Shown: positions 17,312 to 26,881, numbered from the stretch's first letter. The stretch: DNA of 64,000 bases from Jiulongibacter sediminis (GCF_001306455.1 NZ_LGTQ01000006.1:992001-1056000); one strand, 5' to 3'. Notes: generated by a model from the sequence alone, not told the origin. Made by a program: numbers and translations.

Positions 17312-18070
17312 ATGAAAATTATTGACCTCTCCATTACCATCTCTGAAGAAGTAAAGGAGCCTTTGCCGACAAAGATTGTTTACGAAAATCATGAGGAAGG
17401 GGCTAAGAAAATCGGAGCCGGTCTTTTTGGTGGTATGACAGATTGCTTTATTGACAACAAAGGGCCAGCAGGTGAAATGTTGACGGTGACGAGTCATTGC
17501 GGTACGCACGTTGATGCACCTTATCACTATTTTCCGACCAGTGAGGGCAAACCCGCAAGGACTATCGACCAGATGCCACTCGAATGGTTTTTTCATGATG
17601 GAGTGGTGCTTGACTTTACAGATAAACCTGATGGTTTTATGTTTGAGCCTGAGGATCTCATTGAAAAGTTGGCAGCTATTAATTACACCCTCAAACCTTA
17701 TGATATCGTTTTGATTCGTTGCGACGCGGATAAGCGACTTCATGACGATGATTATGTGAAAATTCATGTCGGAGCTTCGGCCAAAGCTACCCACTGGCTT
17801 ATTGATCAGGGTATCAAAGTAATGGGAACCGACGGTTGGGGCTGGGATATTCCGCTTCACATTCAGGCAGAGGATTATAAAGCAAACCCAAGACCGGGCA
17901 TCATTTGGCAAGCTCATTATGTAGGAATTGAAAAGGAATATTGTCAAATTGAGAAATTGGCAAATCTTGATCAATTGCCTCCTTTTGGCTTTAAAGTAGC
18001 TTGTTTTCCAGCCAAAATAAAAGATGCAAGTGCCGGATGGACCCGGGCCGTAGCTATTCTAAATGATTGA
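17312..18070 (+). CDS. Cyclase-family metal-dependent hydrolase (PF04199)
   Basis: A 252-residue protein of the kynurenine formamidase/isatin hydrolase fold. The diagnostic metal motif HCGTHVDAPYHYFP is near residue 60, with a later conserved MGTDGWGWD near 172. Family members hydrolyse amides or lactone-like rings using Mn or Zn. The substrate is not predictable here; ring opening of a lactone or cyclic intermediate made by the neighbouring dehydrogenases is a reasonable guess. The AraC gene begins at its stop. Confidence 0.82.
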   Translation: MKIIDLSITISEEVKEPLPTKIVYENHEEGAKKIGAGLFGGMTDCFIDNKGPAGEMLTVTSHCGTHVDAPYHYFPTSEGKPARTIDQMPLEWFFHDGVVLDFTDKPDGFMFEPEDLIEKLAAINYTLKPYDIVLIRCDADKRLHDDDYVKIHVGASAKATHWLIDQGIKVMGTDGWGWDIPLHIQAEDYKANPRPGIIWQAHYVGIEKEYCQIEKLANLDQLPPFGFKVACFPAKIKDASAGWTRAVAILND

Positions 18071-18075
18071 AAGAG

Positions 18076-18975
18076 ATGAACAGAAACGAAGTTCCGGTTT
18101 TAACCCTTGAGGAGACAGATCGTTTTCATTTTGGAGACAATCAGTCCTCTTTTGTAAGGTCAACCGGGCATCATCTTTTCCATATTAATCGGGTGGAAAC
18201 ATATAGAGATAAACTGGTTTTTCCTCTGCCACCTCACCGTAAAATCACATATGATTTTATTTTTCTGACTAAAGGAAGTTCAGTTCGCAGCAAGGGATTG
18301 TCAGAATTTACAATCACAGCAAACAGCTTCTTTTTTCTGCCTGCATACCAAATAACGGAGCATCGGTCGATGAGTAAAGATGTCGAAGGTTTTTACGTGC
18401 ATTTCAGTCCCGATATTTTTCAGGAGTCCGGCCAGATGAAGGTCATTGAACAGTTTAGTTTCTATGATTTTCTGACGTATCCTTTAGTAGAGGTTGACCA
18501 GGCTGCCAAAGAAAGAATCTGTCGTAGTCTGAATGACTTGCTGCAGGTGTATCAGGATCCTAACCGGAAAGGTTACGATCAGGTGATTTTTAAAATTCTT
18601 GATATCCTGACAGAGGCCAATGCCTTTTACCAGGAGGAAGGCGAAGTGAGTAAGACGGCTGCTGCGTATTTAGTGAACCATTATAAAGATGCCTTGTCTC
18701 AAAAGATTTATCAGTTGCAAAAGGTTTCGGAGTATGCCGATTTGCTGAACGTTACGCCCAATCATTTGAATAAATGTGTCAAAAAAATCACGCATAAAAC
18801 GGCTCAGGAGTTGCTGAACGAGATGATTATTATGGAAGCAAAAAGTCTGTTGAAATATACTGACTTGCAGGTAGCAGAGGTGGCTGTGAGGCTCTGTAAT
18901 CAAAACCCGAGTAATTTCTCTCGTTTTTTCAAAAGCCAGACCGGCTATAGCCCCAAGGCCTATCAAACGAGCTGA
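18076..18975 (+). CDS. AraC-family transcriptional regulator
   Basis: About 299 residues with an N-terminal cupin-like sensor half (residues 1-160) and a C-terminal AraC domain (200-299: QKVSEYADLLNVTPNHLNKCVKKITHKTAQELL, QVAEVAVRLCNQNPSNFSRFFKSQTGYSPKAYQ). I take the ATG at 18076; a TTG at 18067 that overlaps the upstream stop is an alternative. Last gene of the ABM-HisD-SDR-cyclase cluster, so it probably senses that pathway's substrate. It may also control the secreted-enzyme operon that starts 147 bases downstream. Confidence 0.87.
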   Translation: MNRNEVPVLTLEETDRFHFGDNQSSFVRSTGHHLFHINRVETYRDKLVFPLPPHRKITYDFIFLTKGSSVRSKGLSEFTITANSFFFLPAYQITEHRSMSKDVEGFYVHFSPDIFQESGQMKVIEQFSFYDFLTYPLVEVDQAAKERICRSLNDLLQVYQDPNRKGYDQVIFKILDILTEANAFYQEEGEVSKTAAAYLVNHYKDALSQKIYQLQKVSEYADLLNVTPNHLNKCVKKITHKTAQELLNEMIIMEAKSLLKYTDLQVAEVAVRLCNQNPSNFSRFFKSQTGYSPKAYQTS

Positions 18976-19054
18976 TTTGACGCATAGGAGGCTCCAAGAG
19001 TCCTTCAAAAGTGAATGGTGGTAGAGTATTCTGTTGATTGGGCTGGTAAAGGTG

Positions 19055-19084
19055 TTGCCCCTTGGTGAGAATGCTGTATTTTAG
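19055..19084 (+). promoter_or_regulatory. Promoter of the sulfatase operon
   Basis: TTG at 19055-19057, 19 bases, TATTTTAG at 19077-19084, one mismatch from TAnnTTTG. It lies 38 bases upstream of the sulfatase ATG in the gap after the AraC gene, consistent with a separate start for the secreted-enzyme operon. Confidence 0.45.
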
Positions 19085-19122
19085 TTGTAATCAACTGTTT
19101 TGGAATAATAACCTATTGAATA

Positions 19123-20808
19123 ATGAAATCAATCCGACAGGCACTCGTCCTCTTTTTGCTTGCGTTTGCCTTTTTTAGTTTTAATCAGAGTGAGAAACCA
19201 AATTCTTCGGAGAAGCCACCTAATATTCTCTGGCTGGTGGCAGAGGATCTGAGTCCTTATATTGCAGCCTTCGGAGACTCCACAGTTTCTACACCTAACC
19301 TTGATTGGCTGGCCAGTGAGGGTGTGGTATATGAAAATGTATTTTCTCCTTCCCCGGTTTGTGCTCCTTCCAGATCTGCTCTGGCGACAGGGATGTACCC
19401 GACGCAAATGGGGGCGAATCATATGCGTACAGGCCCTTGGTTTATGTGGCCTTTACCACCGGCTGCTGAAAAAATGTTTGAACAGCAGGAAAAAGATGGA
19501 GCTCGTTTTTATGAGGCCGTCCCGGCTCCTGAGGTGAAGATGTTCACCGAGTATTTGAGAAAAGCCGGTTACTACTGTACCAATAATTCAAAGGAAGATT
19601 ACCAGTTCAGACGTACCCTTACCGCCTGGGATGAATGCAGCCCTCAGGCTCATTGGAAAAACAGGAAGGAAGGACAGCCTTTCTTTGCCATGAAGACTTT
19701 TATGGTCACGCATGAGTCCCAAATCTGGGCTAAAGCCAAAGATTCTCTCTGGGTAGATGAGGACTTGGAAGTGCCTGTTCCGCCTTATTTGCCAAATACT
19801 GAGGTTGCCAAAAAAGATATCCGACGGATGTATTCCAATATTAAAGAAATGGATGCTCAGGTAGGAGAAATGATTCAGGAGTTGAAAGATGCCGGTGAAT
19901 TGGAGAACACCATTATCGTCTGGTTTACGGATCATGGCGGTCCGCTTCCGCGTCAGAAAAGGCTGATTTATGATTCCGGTTTGCAGGTACCCATGATTAT
20001 TCGATACCCCAATAAAGAAAGAGCAGGAACCCGCGAAGACCGACTGATCAGTTTTGTTGATTTCGCCCCTACTGCGATGTCAATGGCTGGAATTGAGCCG
20101 CCTGCCTACATGAATGGAAAAGCATTTGCCGGATCTTATGAAGCTAAAGAAAGAGAATACATTTATGCCGCATCAGATCGTTATGATGAGTCGACTGACG
20201 CCCTTCGTGCTGTTCGGGATAGCCGGTATCTGTATGTCAGAAATTTCAAACCTGAGTTGCCCCGTTTTCTTCATGTCAGCTATCGTGACCAAATGCCAAT
20301 CATGCAGGAGCTTTATCGCCTGCGGGATGAAGGAAAACTGACTCCGGAGCAAGCTCTTTGGTTTGCTGAAACAAAGCCTGAGGAGGAACTGTATGATACC
20401 TGGAATGATCCCCATCAGTTGCATGATATTGCCGGAGAGGCTGCTCTTCAGGCAAAGAAAACTGAATTAAAAAAGGCTTTGGAAAACTGGATCAGCTCCA
20501 CCAATGACCTCAACTTAATCCCTGAAGATTCACTCCTGACCAAAATCTGGCCGGAAGGTCATAAGCCGCAAACAGCTACCCCGGAAATAAAGAAAGTGGC
20601 CAAAGCTGATGGTTCCGGAAGTCAGTTTATTGTAACCTGTTCTACTCCCGGAGCTACTCTGGCTTATAAAATTGTGGAACGAGGGGGAAATCCTGACAAT
20701 CAGCATTGGAATATCTATCACAAACCGGTTGATGCGGTGCCTGGGAAGGAGTTTGTAGTAGTTGCTCATAGAATTGGTTATAACCCTATAGAAATAAGAC
20801 ATGAATAA
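19123..20808 (+). CDS. Secreted family S1 sulfatase (N-sulfoglucosamine sulfohydrolase-like)
   Basis: A 561-residue exported sulfatase with an N-terminal hydrophobic signal (residues 5-22). The formylglycine site is PVCAPSRSALATG near residue 86: the Cys is matured to formylglycine and the following PSR is canonical. Metal and active-site residues occur in NILWLVAEDLS and WFTDHGGPLPRQK (near 270). The sequence after residue 480 resembles a chitobiase-type C-terminal beta domain (PGATLAYKIVERGG). It would remove sulfate esters outside the cytoplasm; the family suggests S1_8-like heparan-type enzymes, but the genes around it deal with plant phenolics and sugars. It overlaps the GH3 gene by 8 bases. 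Confidence 0.9.
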   Translation: MKSIRQALVLFLLAFAFFSFNQSEKPNSSEKPPNILWLVAEDLSPYIAAFGDSTVSTPNLDWLASEGVVYENVFSPSPVCAPSRSALATGMYPTQMGANHMRTGPWFMWPLPPAAEKMFEQQEKDGARFYEAVPAPEVKMFTEYLRKAGYYCTNNSKEDYQFRRTLTAWDECSPQAHWKNRKEGQPFFAMKTFMVTHESQIWAKAKDSLWVDEDLEVPVPPYLPNTEVAKKDIRRMYSNIKEMDAQVGEMIQELKDAGELENTIIVWFTDHGGPLPRQKRLIYDSGLQVPMIIRYPNKERAGTREDRLISFVDFAPTAMSMAGIEPPAYMNGKAFAGSYEAKEREYIYAASDRYDESTDALRAVRDSRYLYVRNFKPELPRFLHVSYRDQMPIMQELYRLRDEGKLTPEQALWFAETKPEEELYDTWNDPHQLHDIAGEAALQAKKTELKKALENWISSTNDLNLIPEDSLLTKIWPEGHKPQTATPEIKKVAKADGSGSQFIVTCSTPGATLAYKIVERGGNPDNQHWNIYHKPVDAVPGKEFVVVAHRIGYNPIEIRHE

Positions 20809-22834
20809 GAGAATTAAAAGTATAGCTCTTGTGAGTTTATCCCTGAGTTATGGTGTTTTTAGCTGCCAGAATAATGGCACAGACAAGGTGGAACAGCCTG
20901 AGTTAGGTTCCCGGTCGGTAAACGTTATCGAAATTGAAGGTTTACAGTTTAAAGACCTCAATCGGAACGGAGAGCTGGATGCCTATGAAGATTGGAGGCT
21001 TTCAGCAGAAGAACGAAGTGCAGATCTAACTGCCCGTTTAAGCACGGAGCAGAAAGTGGGCTTGATGCTGATTAGTACCACTCAGCTGGAAAATGATGCT
21101 ATGTTTGGCCGTGGCCAGGCCGGAAAGCCGGTTACAAGCAATTTTAATGAAAATGATAATGTCAGTGAGGTGAATTTCTTTACCAGAAAGCCACTTCCTG
21201 TGCCCATGATGTCATCGGCAGGTACGACTAAAGACGTTACAGAGTTTTACAAAAGAAGTTTTATTCTAAGGGCCAATACAGCCGTTGATACCTTGGCTAA
21301 ATGGGCGAATAACTTACAAGCACTTTGTGAGGAGGACGATTTCGGAATTCCTGCAACGATAGCGTCTAACCCACGAAATCATATCTCTATTGACGCTTCC
21401 ATTGGTTTGACCATGGGCAGAACTGCCTTTACGGCTTTCCCCGGAGAACTGGGATTGGCCGCAATGCGAGATTTTGACATGGTTAGGGAGTTTGCGGATA
21501 TCTCACGGCAGGAATGGAGAGCTGTTGGGATAAACAAGGGTTATATGTACATGGCTGATTTGGCCACTGAACCGCGTTGGCAGCGAATCGAAGGTACATT
21601 TGGTGAAGATGCTGAACTCTCGGCCAAAGTAATGCGTGAAATAGTTCTGGGTTTTCAGGGCGTGAGCCTGGGCTCTGGTTCTGTCGCTTTGACGACGAAA
21701 CACTTCCCCGGAGGGGGGTCGGGAGAAGGCGGACAAGACCCGCATTTTGATTGGGGTAAAAGAGAGGTTTACCCGGGTGGAATGTTTGATAACAACATAA
21801 TTCCTTTTAAAGCGGCTATTGACGCCGGTACTTCGGCCATAATGCCTTACTATTCTTTGCCTTCAGGAACAGAATATGAAGAGGTTGGTTTTGCCTACAA
21901 TAAGCGAATCCTTCAGGAAATTCTGAGAGGGGAATTGGGCTTCAAAGGGATTATTAACTCGGATACAGGTCCTATTGAAATGATGCCTTGGGGCGTAGAA
22001 GATTTGTCTATAATTGAGCGATATAAAAAGGCTTTGGAAGCAGGTGTTAATCTTTTTTCGGGAACAGCAGACCCCACTCTTTTGATTGAAACCATTCATA
22101 CTTATCCGGAGCTGATGCCTCTTATCGATGAGTCAGTTCAGAAAATACTGGCTGAAAAGTTCCGTTTGGGTCTTTTTGAAAACCCTTACGTAGATGAGGC
22201 TGAAGCGAGTAAAATTGTTGGAAATGAAGTCTTTCAAAAGGCGGCTGATGAGGCTTTGAGAAAGTCAATTGTGCTTTTGAGAAACGAAAAAGAGGCTTTA
22301 CCAATTAAGGCCAGAACGAAGGTCTATTTTGAGACTTATATGCAGAGTAGAGATGGCTCACCATCAAATGTTTATCAACCGGAAAATAACAGCTGGGATG
22401 TTGACTTTGTAGGCACTGCTGAGGAGGCTGATGTGGTATTACTTTGGTTGATTCCTAAAGCTCCTTCTCTGTTTCAATCGCAGGGTGATCCGCTTCATGT
22501 CAATCTCTCCAATAATGGGGTCGATTTGGATTATCTGAAAAAACTGACTGAGAAGCCAACTGTTTTGGTGGTCAATTATACCAATCCATGGGCGATTGAT
22601 GAATTATACACAGGCGGCGAAGAGAATATTCCGGCAGTGCTGGCCACCTTTGGTAATACACCTGAAGCCATTTTAGATGTGGTGTCCGGAAAGTTTACAC
22701 CGGGTGGTAAAATGCCATTCTCAACCCCTGTTAATGATGAAGCCGCTCAAAATCAAAAGTCGGATGTACCAGGTTATCTGGAAGGTGCCGGCTATGAGTT
22801 TTTCAAGTTTGATGAAGGATTGACAAGTTTTTAA
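20801..22834 (+). CDS. Glycoside hydrolase family 3 lipoprotein
   Basis: A 677-residue GH3 enzyme, probably a beta-glucosidase or beta-xylosidase on the outer face. The N-terminus ends in a lipobox (YGVFSC, Cys near 22), followed by an EF-hand-like DLNRNGELDAYEDW (near 54-67). The GH3 N-domain has TTKHFPGGGSGEGG near 299 and the nucleophile Asp in GIINSDTGPIEMMPWG near 387. In most GH3 proteins this reads SDW, so the Trp is replaced by Thr-Gly. The C-domain (near 470-677) contains IVLLRNE and TPGGKMPFSTP. Translationally coupled to the sulfatase. Confidence 0.9.
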   Translation: MNKRIKSIALVSLSLSYGVFSCQNNGTDKVEQPELGSRSVNVIEIEGLQFKDLNRNGELDAYEDWRLSAEERSADLTARLSTEQKVGLMLISTTQLENDAMFGRGQAGKPVTSNFNENDNVSEVNFFTRKPLPVPMMSSAGTTKDVTEFYKRSFILRANTAVDTLAKWANNLQALCEEDDFGIPATIASNPRNHISIDASIGLTMGRTAFTAFPGELGLAAMRDFDMVREFADISRQEWRAVGINKGYMYMADLATEPRWQRIEGTFGEDAELSAKVMREIVLGFQGVSLGSGSVALTTKHFPGGGSGEGGQDPHFDWGKREVYPGGMFDNNIIPFKAAIDAGTSAIMPYYSLPSGTEYEEVGFAYNKRILQEILRGELGFKGIINSDTGPIEMMPWGVEDLSIIERYKKALEAGVNLFSGTADPTLLIETIHTYPELMPLIDESVQKILAEKFRLGLFENPYVDEAEASKIVGNEVFQKAADEALRKSIVLLRNEKEALPIKARTKVYFETYMQSRDGSPSNVYQPENNSWDVDFVGTAEEADVVLLWLIPKAPSLFQSQGDPLHVNLSNNGVDLDYLKKLTEKPTVLVVNYTNPWAIDELYTGGEENIPAVLATFGNTPEAILDVVSGKFTPGGKMPFSTPVNDEAAQNQKSDVPGYLEGAGYEFFKFDEGLTSF

Positions 22835-22847
22835 AACATAAATATCA

Positions 22848-23984
22848 ATGAAGAATACCTTAACCGCCTTATTCTTTTTATTGGGTTCATTGGCTTTTGC
22901 CCAATTTCCCAACCGTACTCCAACACCTAATGATACCTTAAAATCAGTTCAGATTCAGGAAGATGGTAAACTGAAATTCAGCATTTATGCCCCAAAGTCT
23001 TCCGAAGTTAGGGTTTCCGGTGATTTTACCGGCGGCTTTCCGGGTTTAACTCTGGAGAAGTCAGAAATTGGAGTTTGGTCAGCGACCACATCAGGGCCTG
23101 TAAGCCCTGATGTGTACACCTATGATTTTTATGTTGATGACCTGAAGGTCTTTGATCCAAAGAATTCTCTTTCAAAAGAAAGTAACAGCGGCTACTCAAA
23201 TCTTTTTGAGATATCAGGTGAGGAAAATGAATTTCAAACACTGCAGGACGTGCCTCATGGAAGGGTAGAAAAAGTTTGGTACAAATCTGAAACCTTAGAT
23301 GGTGTTACCCGCAGACTTCATGTTTATCTCCCGCCAAATTATGACGAAATAAGCAAAACTCAGAAGTTGCCGGTACTCTATCTTCTACATGGCGGAGGCG
23401 ATAATGATGCCAGCTGGACAACCGCTGGCCGGGCCAATTTGATTTTGGACAACCTTTATGCCGAAGGTAAAATTGAACCCATGATCGTTGTAATGCCTGC
23501 CGGGCATACCGGTATCCCGGGCTTCTTTATGGGAGCGGGTTATTGGCAAGATCCTGCTTGCCGGGACCTGGTCCATACTGTAATTCCTTTTATTGATTCC
23601 AATTATCCAACCTTGTCAGATCGTGAACATCGGGCTATTGCCGGATTATCAATGGGTGGAGTTCAAACCTTGAATACGGCCCTATGGAACCCAGAATTAT
23701 TCAGCTATGTCTTCCCGATGAGTACGGGGTATTTCCCGCCTAATATTCAAGAGATAAAGGATAAGCACGTAGATGTGATGACGAACAAGGAAATTAATAA
23801 TTTCAAAGTCTTCAAAATCTACATGGGAGGGGAGACAGACATCGCTTATCAAAACAATCTGAATATGATGGAAATGTTTGATGGCTTCGGTATTAGCTAT
23901 CAATACCAGAATGGAAGCTATGCCCATACGTTCAGGGAGTGGAGAAGAAACCTGCTGGATTTAGCTCCCTTGCTCTTCAGATAG
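22848..23984 (+). CDS. Secreted CE1-type esterase with N-terminal E-set domain (feruloyl-esterase-like)
   Basis: 378 residues: signal peptide (1-18, ending AFA), an E-set/CBM48-like beta domain (40-115, FSIYAPKSSEVRVSGDF and PDVYTYDFYVDD) and an esterase D-type alpha/beta hydrolase (140-378). LLHGGGDND is the oxyanion region, GLSMGG the nucleophile elbow and HTFREWRRNL the catalytic His. This architecture is typical of bacterial feruloyl and acetylxylan esterases. With vanAB and the pca operon nearby, release of feruloyl or coumaroyl groups is a sensible inference. It begins 13 bases after the GH3 stop. Confidence 0.88.
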   Translation: MKNTLTALFFLLGSLAFAQFPNRTPTPNDTLKSVQIQEDGKLKFSIYAPKSSEVRVSGDFTGGFPGLTLEKSEIGVWSATTSGPVSPDVYTYDFYVDDLKVFDPKNSLSKESNSGYSNLFEISGEENEFQTLQDVPHGRVEKVWYKSETLDGVTRRLHVYLPPNYDEISKTQKLPVLYLLHGGGDNDASWTTAGRANLILDNLYAEGKIEPMIVVMPAGHTGIPGFFMGAGYWQDPACRDLVHTVIPFIDSNYPTLSDREHRAIAGLSMGGVQTLNTALWNPELFSYVFPMSTGYFPPNIQEIKDKHVDVMTNKEINNFKVFKIYMGGETDIAYQNNLNMMEMFDGFGISYQYQNGSYAHTFREWRRNLLDLAPLLFR

Positions 23985-24045
23985 AGTTGTGACTTCCTGA
24001 AGCTACCAATTCCACACCCTTTGCACCCTTCAACCCTTAATTGAA

Positions 24046-25239
24046 ATGAAAAAACTTTTCACCTATGAAAACAGGGTGGTGCTGCTGATGGCACTCACCT
24101 TCGGTTGTTTGTTTTTTGACAGACTCTCGCTCAATTTTCTGATGCCCTATGTGTCAGAGGATTTGAATCTGAACAACACACAGATAGGCCTTTTAGCCGG
24201 AGTGCTGTCTTTAGCTTGGGCCTTCTCCAGTTTCTTTTCTACCGCATGGGCGGAGGCAAAAAACAGAAAACGGCTGGTTTTTCTTGCGGGGGTTTTTGTG
24301 TTTTCGCTCTGTTCTTTTGGCTCCGGCTTAGCCATGACTTTTGGCGGGCTTTTGCTGGCCAGAATGGTAATGGGTTTTGCCGAAGGGCCTGTCATTCCTT
24401 TGGCTCAGAATTTTGTTGAGAAAGAGTCTTCACCGGGTCGACTTGGACTGAACACCGGCCTTTTGCAGGCGGTAGGTTCAGCTCTCTTCGGGTCTATTCT
24501 GGCACCGGTTATTCTGGTTCAAATTGCCGAGAATATGGGCTGGCGTTCGGCTTTTTATATCGCTGGTGTTCCCGGTTTGATGATGGGTCTTTTAAGCTGG
24601 TTCTTACTGAAAAAATCAACCACAGAAAGTGAAGGAATAGCGGAGCGTGACCAGGGCCTGAATCTTAAAGAATTATGGAGCTATACCAATGTTCGCTGGG
24701 GTATGGCCATTGCCTGCTGTGTTTTTGGCTGGTGGTTTGCCACTCTGCCATTTATTTCAAACTATTTTGTAAATCAACAAGGGATGACCGGCGATGAAAT
24801 GGGAAAAACAATGGGGCTTCTCGGGGTCTCAGGCCTGCTTTCATCAGTTTTAGTGCCGGGTTTATCTGATAAATTTGGTCGGAAAAAAATCCTACTCATT
24901 TTTAGTCTCATTGGAGCTTTCTATCCGTTTGCTGTTTATTCTTTGAGTGGGTCAGGTCTTCATTTACCTGCAATGTTCTTGACCTATTTTATGATGGGAT
25001 TAATCCCGGTAGCTGCGGCCGTCATTCCATCAGAAGCTGTTCCGGGACGGCTAAAAGCGAAGGCCATTGGATTAATCACCGCCGTGGGCGAAATCATTGG
25101 TGGAGTTTTGGTGCCAGCCTTGGCCGGAATGCTCTCAGATACCTATGATGCCTCGGCATTTCTTTGGGTGGCTGCGGCTTTAGCCGTGTTAACCTTTCTT
25201 TTTTCTTTTAAATTGGACTCCAAATCAACTCTATCTTAA
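24046..25239 (+). CDS. MFS transporter (ACS-like, organic anion uptake)
   Basis: A 397-residue inner-membrane carrier with about 12 hydrophobic segments. The N-terminal half has FFDRLSLNFLMPYVSEDLNL, typical of the anion:cation symporter group, and GFAEGPVIPLAQNFV near 108. The C-terminal half has PGLSDKFGRKK near 278. ACS members import hexuronates, phthalates and other aromatic acids with protons. Its place between esterases suggests uptake of an aromatic acid or aglycone released outside. Substrate not determinable from sequence. Confidence 0.85.
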   Translation: MKKLFTYENRVVLLMALTFGCLFFDRLSLNFLMPYVSEDLNLNNTQIGLLAGVLSLAWAFSSFFSTAWAEAKNRKRLVFLAGVFVFSLCSFGSGLAMTFGGLLLARMVMGFAEGPVIPLAQNFVEKESSPGRLGLNTGLLQAVGSALFGSILAPVILVQIAENMGWRSAFYIAGVPGLMMGLLSWFLLKKSTTESEGIAERDQGLNLKELWSYTNVRWGMAIACCVFGWWFATLPFISNYFVNQQGMTGDEMGKTMGLLGVSGLLSSVLVPGLSDKFGRKKILLIFSLIGAFYPFAVYSLSGSGLHLPAMFLTYFMMGLIPVAAAVIPSEAVPGRLKAKAIGLITAVGEIIGGVLVPALAGMLSDTYDASAFLWVAAALAVLTFLFSFKLDSKSTLS

Positions 25240-25243
25240 AATA

Positions 25244-26797
25244 ATGAGATCTTTTCTATGTCTGCTTCTTCTTTTCGGAAGTCAATTTGTCAATGCTCAG
25301 GAAGTTATCAAGCTATACGATGGCGTACCTCCCGGTTCCGAAAATGCCACCTGGAGTGAAGCTACTTCTACGAAAAATATGTTTAACACGGAGGTGGTGT
25401 ATAATGTGAAGGAACCAACAATAACGGCCTACCTTCCCGAAAAACACCTCAATACCGGCACAGCGATTATTGTAGCTCCCGGAGGGGCATTCCACACCTT
25501 GAGTATCAATAATGAAGGAGTGGATGTGGCCAAATGGCTCAATAGTAAAGGAATAGCTGCTTTCGTGCTCAAATATAGGGTTGCTCCCAGTTTTACGGAT
25601 GATCCGGTTAAAGAGCTCATGCCAAAAATGGCAAACTTCGATGCTTTGGATAAAGAAAATGAACCCTATGTAAGGCTGGCAACAGCCGATGGTCTTAAAG
25701 CTGTTGAATATGTGAGAAAGCATGCTGAAGAAATGGAGATTAATCCTGATAAAATTGGCTTCATGGGCTTTTCTGCCGGTGGTACGCTGACCATGTCGGT
25801 GGTATATAATGGCACCGAGAAAGACAGACCTAATTTTGTGGCTCCCATTTATGCCTATGAGCCAGCAGTGATTGGTTCAAAAATCCCGGTAGAGAAAACA
25901 CCTATTTTTGTTTGTGTAGCCGGTGATGATCAACTAAAAATGATGCCTATGAGTATATCCATCTATAAAAAGTGGTTTGATGCTGGCCAACCGGCTGAAC
26001 TACATATTTATGAGAAAGGAGGCCATGGTTTCGGGATGCGGGAGCAGAAGCTGCCGGTAGATAGCTGGTATGATCGTTTCGGTGACTGGCTAAGGGATCA
26101 AGGTTTGAGAGATAAAATCAGACCCAGCAAATACGAAAAGCAATTTGGCGAAGCTGAAGTAGAGAAAGGTGAACGAATGGCAGCCGAAAGATTGAGAAGA
26201 AATTTCGGAGGAATGGATCGATACAAAGAGGCTAATGCAAAACTCAATGGTGAAGCTCAAAAAGTCGTATTTCTCGGTAATTCCATCACCGAAGGATGGT
26301 ACCGTCAGGATGAAGATTTCTTTAAACGAAATCAGTTTGTAGGTCGTGGGATCAGTGGTCAAACCTCCTCGCAACTGCTCGTTCGTTTCAGACAGGATGT
26401 TGTGGATTTACATCCTGAGAAGGTGATCATTCACATCGGAACCAATGACGTTGCCGAAAACACCGGTCCGTATGATGAAGATTTCACCATCGGCAATATC
26501 GAATCCATGATTGACATTGCTGAACAAAACGGTATTCAGGTGTTGATTGCTTCGGTATTACCCGCAACCAAATTTGAGTGGAGGTTGGCCTTGGGTGACC
26601 GTTCCGCAGAAATCGTAAAGCTTAATGAACGTCTGAAAAGCCTGGCTAAGGAGAGAGTTTTGAAATACATCGACTACCACTCTGCCATGAAAAATGAGTC
26701 AAACGGCCTTAGCCCTGAACTGGCCGCAGACGGTGTGCACCCTACCGCCGAAGGCTTCAAAATCATGGAAAAACTGGTCCTTGAAGCTCTTAAATAA
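25244..26797 (+). CDS. Secreted fusion: alpha/beta-hydrolase esterase plus SGNH esterase
   Basis: 517 residues after a signal peptide (1-18, ending NAQ). Residues 20-290 are an alpha/beta hydrolase of the acetylxylan/feruloyl (BD-FAE-like) esterase group with GFSAGG (nucleophile) and EKGGHGFGM (His). Residues 335-517 are an SGNH/GDSL esterase with block I FLGNSITEGW, block III HIGTNDVAENT and block V DGVHPTAEGF. Both catalytic sets look intact, so it could remove two different acyl groups from one substrate. It starts 4 bases after the MFS stop. Confidence 0.9.
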   Translation: MRSFLCLLLLFGSQFVNAQEVIKLYDGVPPGSENATWSEATSTKNMFNTEVVYNVKEPTITAYLPEKHLNTGTAIIVAPGGAFHTLSINNEGVDVAKWLNSKGIAAFVLKYRVAPSFTDDPVKELMPKMANFDALDKENEPYVRLATADGLKAVEYVRKHAEEMEINPDKIGFMGFSAGGTLTMSVVYNGTEKDRPNFVAPIYAYEPAVIGSKIPVEKTPIFVCVAGDDQLKMMPMSISIYKKWFDAGQPAELHIYEKGGHGFGMREQKLPVDSWYDRFGDWLRDQGLRDKIRPSKYEKQFGEAEVEKGERMAAERLRRNFGGMDRYKEANAKLNGEAQKVVFLGNSITEGWYRQDEDFFKRNQFVGRGISGQTSSQLLVRFRQDVVDLHPEKVIIHIGTNDVAENTGPYDEDFTIGNIESMIDIAEQNGIQVLIASVLPATKFEWRLALGDRSAEIVKLNERLKSLAKERVLKYIDYHSAMKNESNGLSPELAADGVHPTAEGFKIMEKLVLEALK

Positions 26798-26881
26798 CTC
26801 CGTGGCCCTCCTTGCCTCCATGGTGTCCTCTGTGTTTCCAAATTCGACGAAAAGAGTTATACTGAGACTAAATTGACGAAC

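Noticed and set aside
20801-22834. GH3 protein suspected of being inactive for lack of the SDW motif
   Set aside because: The nucleophile Asp is present in NSDTG and the KHFPG motif is intact.
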